The position numbers were made by a program, and so were the translations under genes. From JAKCDU01 sp035551615 (GTDB lineage: Bacteria > Actinomycetota > Acidimicrobiia > Acidimicrobiales > Palsa-688): 64,000 nt of DNA. The stretch lies in NCBI GenBank assembly GCA_035551615.1, contig DASZNC010000146.1:1-64000 (forward strand), read 5' to 3'. The notes under the pieces are model-generated. The model did no database searches, had not been told where the DNA came from, and saw nothing but the letters and a program-made list of their open reading frames with translations. The number at the start of each line of letters is the position of its first letter. The stretch's first letter is position 1. This document shows, piece after piece, positions 60,749 through 64,000 of this stretch.

Positions 60749-61174
60749 TCAGGCGACGGCCACGTCGCTGCCGCAGTACTTGCACTTGGTGGCGCCGATG
60801 GCCAGGTCGTCGGACAGGCAGGCCGGACAGGTCTTGGCCGGGGCCGGCGCACCGAACACCACGACGCCCCGGCGGGCCTGGATGGCCTTGTACGGCAGCA
60901 CCAGGATGAAGTAGATCACCGCCATCAGGATCAGAAACGCAATGATCGCAGTAATGAAGGCGCCGATATCCATGAAAGTCGACTTGGTGTTGGCGGTTCC
61001 GAGCTGGATGCCGAGTCCGATCGGGTGCTTTCCCTGGGCTCGCGTGATGAGCGGCTGGATGATGTCGGTCGTGAATGCGGTGATCAAGGTGGAGAAGGCG
61101 GTGGCCACAATGAGGCCGATCGAGATGACGATGACATCACCGCGCAGCAGGAAATTTCTGAAACCCGAGAGCAC
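60749..61174 (-). CDS. mscL: large-conductance mechanosensitive channel with C-terminal zinc ribbon
   Basis: This 141-residue protein has the MscL core: FRNFLLRGDVIVISIGLIVA as the N-terminal helix and TM1, a short loop (about 35-70), TM2 (DIGAFITAIIAFLILMAVIY) and the YKAIQARR cytoplasmic stretch. MscL opens under membrane tension to release solutes. In place of the usual amphipathic helix bundle the C-terminus has a zinc-ribbon-like four-Cys unit, CPAC and CKYCG. GTG 61174 is the start, with a perfect AAGGAGAT Shine-Dalgarno. It lies 82 bases downstream of glnE on the same strand. Confidence 0.92.
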   Translation of the reverse strand: MLSGFRNFLLRGDVIVISIGLIVATAFSTLITAFTTDIIQPLITRAQGKHPIGLGIQLGTANTKSTFMDIGAFITAIIAFLILMAVIYFILVLPYKAIQARRGVVVFGAPAPAKTCPACLSDDLAIGATKCKYCGSDVAVA

Positions 61175-61256
61175 GACTCTTGATCTCCTTTGATTGGTGG
61201 GCGCACCTGTGGCGCCGTCCGGAACATAGCGTGACGAAACGGGCGCGTGGCGGGAT

Positions 61257-63995
61257 TCAGGCGCCGTAGAACAGTCTCTCGGTCACCTGTCTCGCCCGGC
61301 GGGTGAGGCGGGCGTACTCGTTGCGCAGCTCCGGCGACGAGTAGCCGAGACTGTGAGCCAACGTGGTGAGCACCCGGCCGGCCACCGGCAGGGCGTCGCC
61401 AGGCGTCTCCCGGATCAGGCTCAGCCGGTTACGGGCCTGCCGGCAGAAGCGGTAAGAGGACCTCAGGGTGGCGGCGTCCCCGGCGTCTATGGCACCCGAC
61501 CGCTCGAGCAGCTCCAGGGCGGCCATCGTGTTGGTGGCCGCCACCCGGTTCCGCAGCTGCAGCAGCTGCACCGTCCACTCCACGTCGGAGATGGATCCGG
61601 GGCCGAGCTTCAGGTGGAACTTGGGATCGTCTCCGGCCGGCACCCGCTCCTTCTCCATGCGCGCTTTCGAGCGGCGGAGGGCCAGGATGTCGGCTTCGGT
61701 CAGAGGTCGGTCCCAGATGAAGCGCTGGGCCAGTGCTGCGAACCGTTCGGCCAGCGCCACGTCACCGGCCACGTAGCGACCGCGCAGAAGCGACTGCCGT
61801 TCCCACGGTTCGGCCCACCGCTCGTAATAGGCGGCGTACGACGCCAGGCTCCGGCTGGTCGGGCCCTGACGCCCCTCGGGGCGCAGGTTCAGGTCGACCC
61901 GGTACGAGCCAGTCGACGGCGAGTCGCCGGCGACCAGCCGGATGACGGCCCGGGCCGCCTCCTCCGCCACCTCCGGATCGGCCGCCGGCCACCCGGCGTC
62001 ATCCCACACCGTGAGGAGGTCCAGATCGCTGCCGTAACCGACTTCCCGGCCGCCCAACCGGCCCAGGCCGATCACCGCAAACGGCATCGGGGGATTCACC
62101 GCTTCGATGGCAGCGGCGATCGCCGCGTCGGCCAGATCCGACAGGGCTCGACCGGTCACATCGCCGTCGTCCATCTGGAGGACGTCGCGGGCGCCGATAC
62201 GGAGCCGTTCGGATTCGACGAACTGGCGCAGCCCGGAGCCGACACGGCCGGCACCGGTCCGCCATCCGATGGACCGGCTGGCCCGGTCCCGGAGGTCTTC
62301 GGCGTCGGACGGGGCCGGGAACGAACCGGCGGCCAACCGGGTGAGTGCCTCCGGGTGGCGCTGCATGTCGCGGGCGAACCGGTGGGCGGTGCCGAGCAGT
62401 TGGCAGAGCTGGCGCGCTCCGGCCGGCGACTCCCGGCACACCGCGACCAGGCGGTCGCGGGCGGGACCGGCTCCGGCCAGGGTGCGCAGCCCGAGCAGTC
62501 CCTGGTCCGGGTCGGGCGTCGTCGAGAGCCAATCGAGCAGCAGCGGCAAGGACCTCTGCATGAGTACCGACATCCGGCTGAAGCCCCGCGTGAGCTCCGA
62601 AACGGCTTGGCCGGTACGGGCCGCGTCGGCGAATCCGAACGCAGCCAAGCGCTCGGCCCGCGCCGCCTCCGACAGCGCAGCAGCCGACGGTCCGCGGCCG
62701 CGGGTGGCGGTGAACGCTTCCAGCAACGGTCGGAAGAACAGTCGCTCATGGATGGAGCGGGCCGCCTGCCGGTGGGCCCGCAGATCGCGGTCGAATTGCT
62801 GTGCGGCGCTGTGCCGTCCGTCCGCCCGGTAGCCCATGACCTCCGCCAATGCGGCCAGACCGTCGGCGGTCGACGGCAGGGTGTGCACCGGCTGGCCTTC
62901 GTACAGCTGCAGTCGATGCTCCACCGTCCGGAGGAACCGGTAGGCCGCAGCCAGTTGCTCGGCATCGCCCGGTGCCACGTAGCCACCTGCAGCCAGCGCC
63001 GACAGGCAGGCAAGGGTCGATGGCTGGCGCAGCGCCGGGTCCGAGCGGCCGTGGACCAGCTGGAGCAGCTGCACGGCGAACTCGATGTCCCGGATGCCGC
63101 CCCGCCCCCGCTTGATCTCGCGTTCGGCCAGGTTGCGGCGGGCCAGTTCCTGCTCGGCCCGGGCTTTCATCTGGCGGAGTGCCCGCAGTTCCTCGACTCC
63201 GAGCGGCCGGCCCCAGACCTGTTCCGCGGCCCGCTCCTCGAAGGCCCGTCCCAGGTCTCCGGCGCCCGTCACCGCCCGGGTCTTCAGTAGCGCCTGGAAC
63301 TCCCACGGCTGCGCCCATCTCGACCAGTAGTGCTCGTAGGAGGCCAGGGTCCGGACCAGAGCGCCCGAGCGACCCTCCGGCCGCAGATCCAGGTCGACGG
63401 TCAGTACCGATCGGGCCAGCTCGAGAAACGGCCGGGGATCGTGCTCCACGCCCCCGGATGGGTCCGGGCCGATCAGAACCAGGTCCACGTCGCTGGCGTA
63501 GTTGAGCTCGCTCGCGCCCAGCTTGCCCAGACCGATGACGGCCAGGTCCCGCCCGGCCGGGCCGGCCTCCTGCACGGCTTCATCGAGAAGCCGGTCGGCC
63601 AGATGCGAGAGGCGGCCGACCACCGTGTCGAAGCTGTCCAAGCCCAGCAGGTCGCGCGCCGCGATGTGCAGGATGCCGAGGTCCCGGATCCGCTTCAGGT
63701 GGTCGACCGGGTCACCTTTGACGTCGGGAGCGCCACCGGGGACGGGGTCGCGATGGATCCGGTCCAGCACGTCGAGGGCGGCCGGTTCAGTGGCGCAGAT
63801 CCGGGCCAGCCACGGGCTGGCCGCCACCACCGTGGCCACCGTGGCCGTCAGGTCCTCTCCTGCAGCCAGCCGCTCGGCGGCCTCCGGTCGGGCATCGGTG
63901 ATCCACTCGATCGCCGTACCGATACGGTCCCGGCCGCGCCGGGTCGGCCACTCGTCGGTCCGCAGTTGGTCGGCCCCGGTCGCGGCCTGATCCAA
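61257..63995 (-). CDS. glnE: bifunctional glutamine synthetase adenylyltransferase/deadenylyltransferase
   Basis: This protein of at least 912 residues has two nucleotidyltransferase halves. The N-terminal deadenylylase has LGASELNYASDVDLVLIG and the C-terminal adenylylase LGGREVGYGSDLDLLTVWDD; each is followed by a helical domain with RGRGGIRDIEFAVQLLQ and LGPGSISDVEWTVQLLQ. GlnE adds AMP to, or removes it from, the control Tyr of GlnA according to nitrogen status. Tyr404 of the GlnA at 16589 is the expected target. The TTG at 63995 is five bases from the window edge, so the true start could lie outside. Length is close to the usual 900-1,000 residues. Confidence 0.93.
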   Translation of the reverse strand: MDQAATGADQLRTDEWPTRRGRDRIGTAIEWITDARPEAAERLAAGEDLTATVATVVAASPWLARICATEPAALDVLDRIHRDPVPGGAPDVKGDPVDHLKRIRDLGILHIAARDLLGLDSFDTVVGRLSHLADRLLDEAVQEAGPAGRDLAVIGLGKLGASELNYASDVDLVLIGPDPSGGVEHDPRPFLELARSVLTVDLDLRPEGRSGALVRTLASYEHYWSRWAQPWEFQALLKTRAVTGAGDLGRAFEERAAEQVWGRPLGVEELRALRQMKARAEQELARRNLAEREIKRGRGGIRDIEFAVQLLQLVHGRSDPALRQPSTLACLSALAAGGYVAPGDAEQLAAAYRFLRTVEHRLQLYEGQPVHTLPSTADGLAALAEVMGYRADGRHSAAQQFDRDLRAHRQAARSIHERLFFRPLLEAFTATRGRGPSAAALSEAARAERLAAFGFADAARTGQAVSELTRGFSRMSVLMQRSLPLLLDWLSTTPDPDQGLLGLRTLAGAGPARDRLVAVCRESPAGARQLCQLLGTAHRFARDMQRHPEALTRLAAGSFPAPSDAEDLRDRASRSIGWRTGAGRVGSGLRQFVESERLRIGARDVLQMDDGDVTGRALSDLADAAIAAAIEAVNPPMPFAVIGLGRLGGREVGYGSDLDLLTVWDDAGWPAADPEVAEEAARAVIRLVAGDSPSTGSYRVDLNLRPEGRQGPTSRSLASYAAYYERWAEPWERQSLLRGRYVAGDVALAERFAALAQRFIWDRPLTEADILALRRSKARMEKERVPAGDDPKFHLKLGPGSISDVEWTVQLLQLRNRVAATNTMAALELLERSGAIDAGDAATLRSSYRFCRQARNRLSLIRETPGDALPVAGRVLTTLAHSLGYSSPELRNEYARLTRRARQVTERLFYGA

Positions 63996-64000
63996 TCGCA

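Overview
The window is high-GC DNA with dense coding, frequent GTG and TTG starts, many 4-base start/stop overlaps and typical actinobacterial marker genes: a WhiB regulator, paired ArsA-like ATPases, glutamine synthetase adenylyltransferase, an LLM-class (F420-type) oxidoreductase, a SARP-type regulator and a membrane Ser/Thr kinase. It is chromosomal DNA from an Actinomycetota member, plausibly an Acidimicrobiia-like lineage; the class is inference. I saw no rRNA, tRNA, CRISPR array, transposase or integrase.

Region 1 (1-13 kb) is housekeeping and envelope: an ArsA-like ATPase pair, WhiB, an alpha/beta hydrolase with a Rieske protein, a class A penicillin-binding protein, a membrane-anchored HtrA-like protein that lacks its catalytic His and Ser, a metallo-beta-lactamase-fold hydrolase, Mrp and an A-type Fe-S carrier facing each other across a palindrome, a shrunken xanthine-dehydrogenase-like fusion, and RidA. 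The ArsA-ArsA-WhiB-PBP-MBL grouping recalls the mycobacterial Rv3677c-Rv3682 neighbourhood. Two tandem-repeat arrays (39 bp x 4 and 38 bp x about 3.7) sit in convergent gene junctions.

Region 2 (13-18 kb) is nitrogen assimilation: a GlnR-like orphan regulator behind a GlnA2-type synthetase, then GSII and the adenylylatable GlnA on the other strand. Five half-sites phased at 11 bp lie in the divergent promoter. GlnE, which would modify GlnA, closes the window at 61-64 kb.

Region 3 (19-25 kb) holds a first envelope module: transglutaminase-like protein, DUF58 protein, a zinc-ribbon/beta-sandwich membrane protein and a MoxR ATPase. Region 4 (25-40.5 kb) is a contractile injection system (eCIS-like, phage-tail-derived): cap protein DUF4255, sheath, tube, assembly chaperone, DUF6760 micro-protein, DUF4157 protein, a second tube-like protein, a tube-LysM fusion, a VgrG-like spike, gp25, baseplate J, tail protein I and a 1,043-residue Pro/Gln/Met-rich protein with zinc ribbons at both ends. 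Phage head, packaging and integration genes are absent. Region 5 (40.6-44.3 kb) has two regulators, a NarL/LuxR-type protein and a STAND-ATPase/SARP protein.

Region 6 (44.4-51 kb) is mixed metabolism: RNA methyltransferase, PAP2 phosphatase, quinone-oxidoreductase-like protein, hydrolase, LLM oxidoreductase and GH1 glycosidase. Region 7 (51-61 kb) is a second copy of the envelope module in one operon: Ig/FN3 surface protein, MoxR, DUF58, transglutaminase-like protein and Ser/Thr kinase, followed by a zinc-ribbon MscL. In both module copies the transglutaminase fold has lost its catalytic Cys and His. The two copies bracket the injection system.
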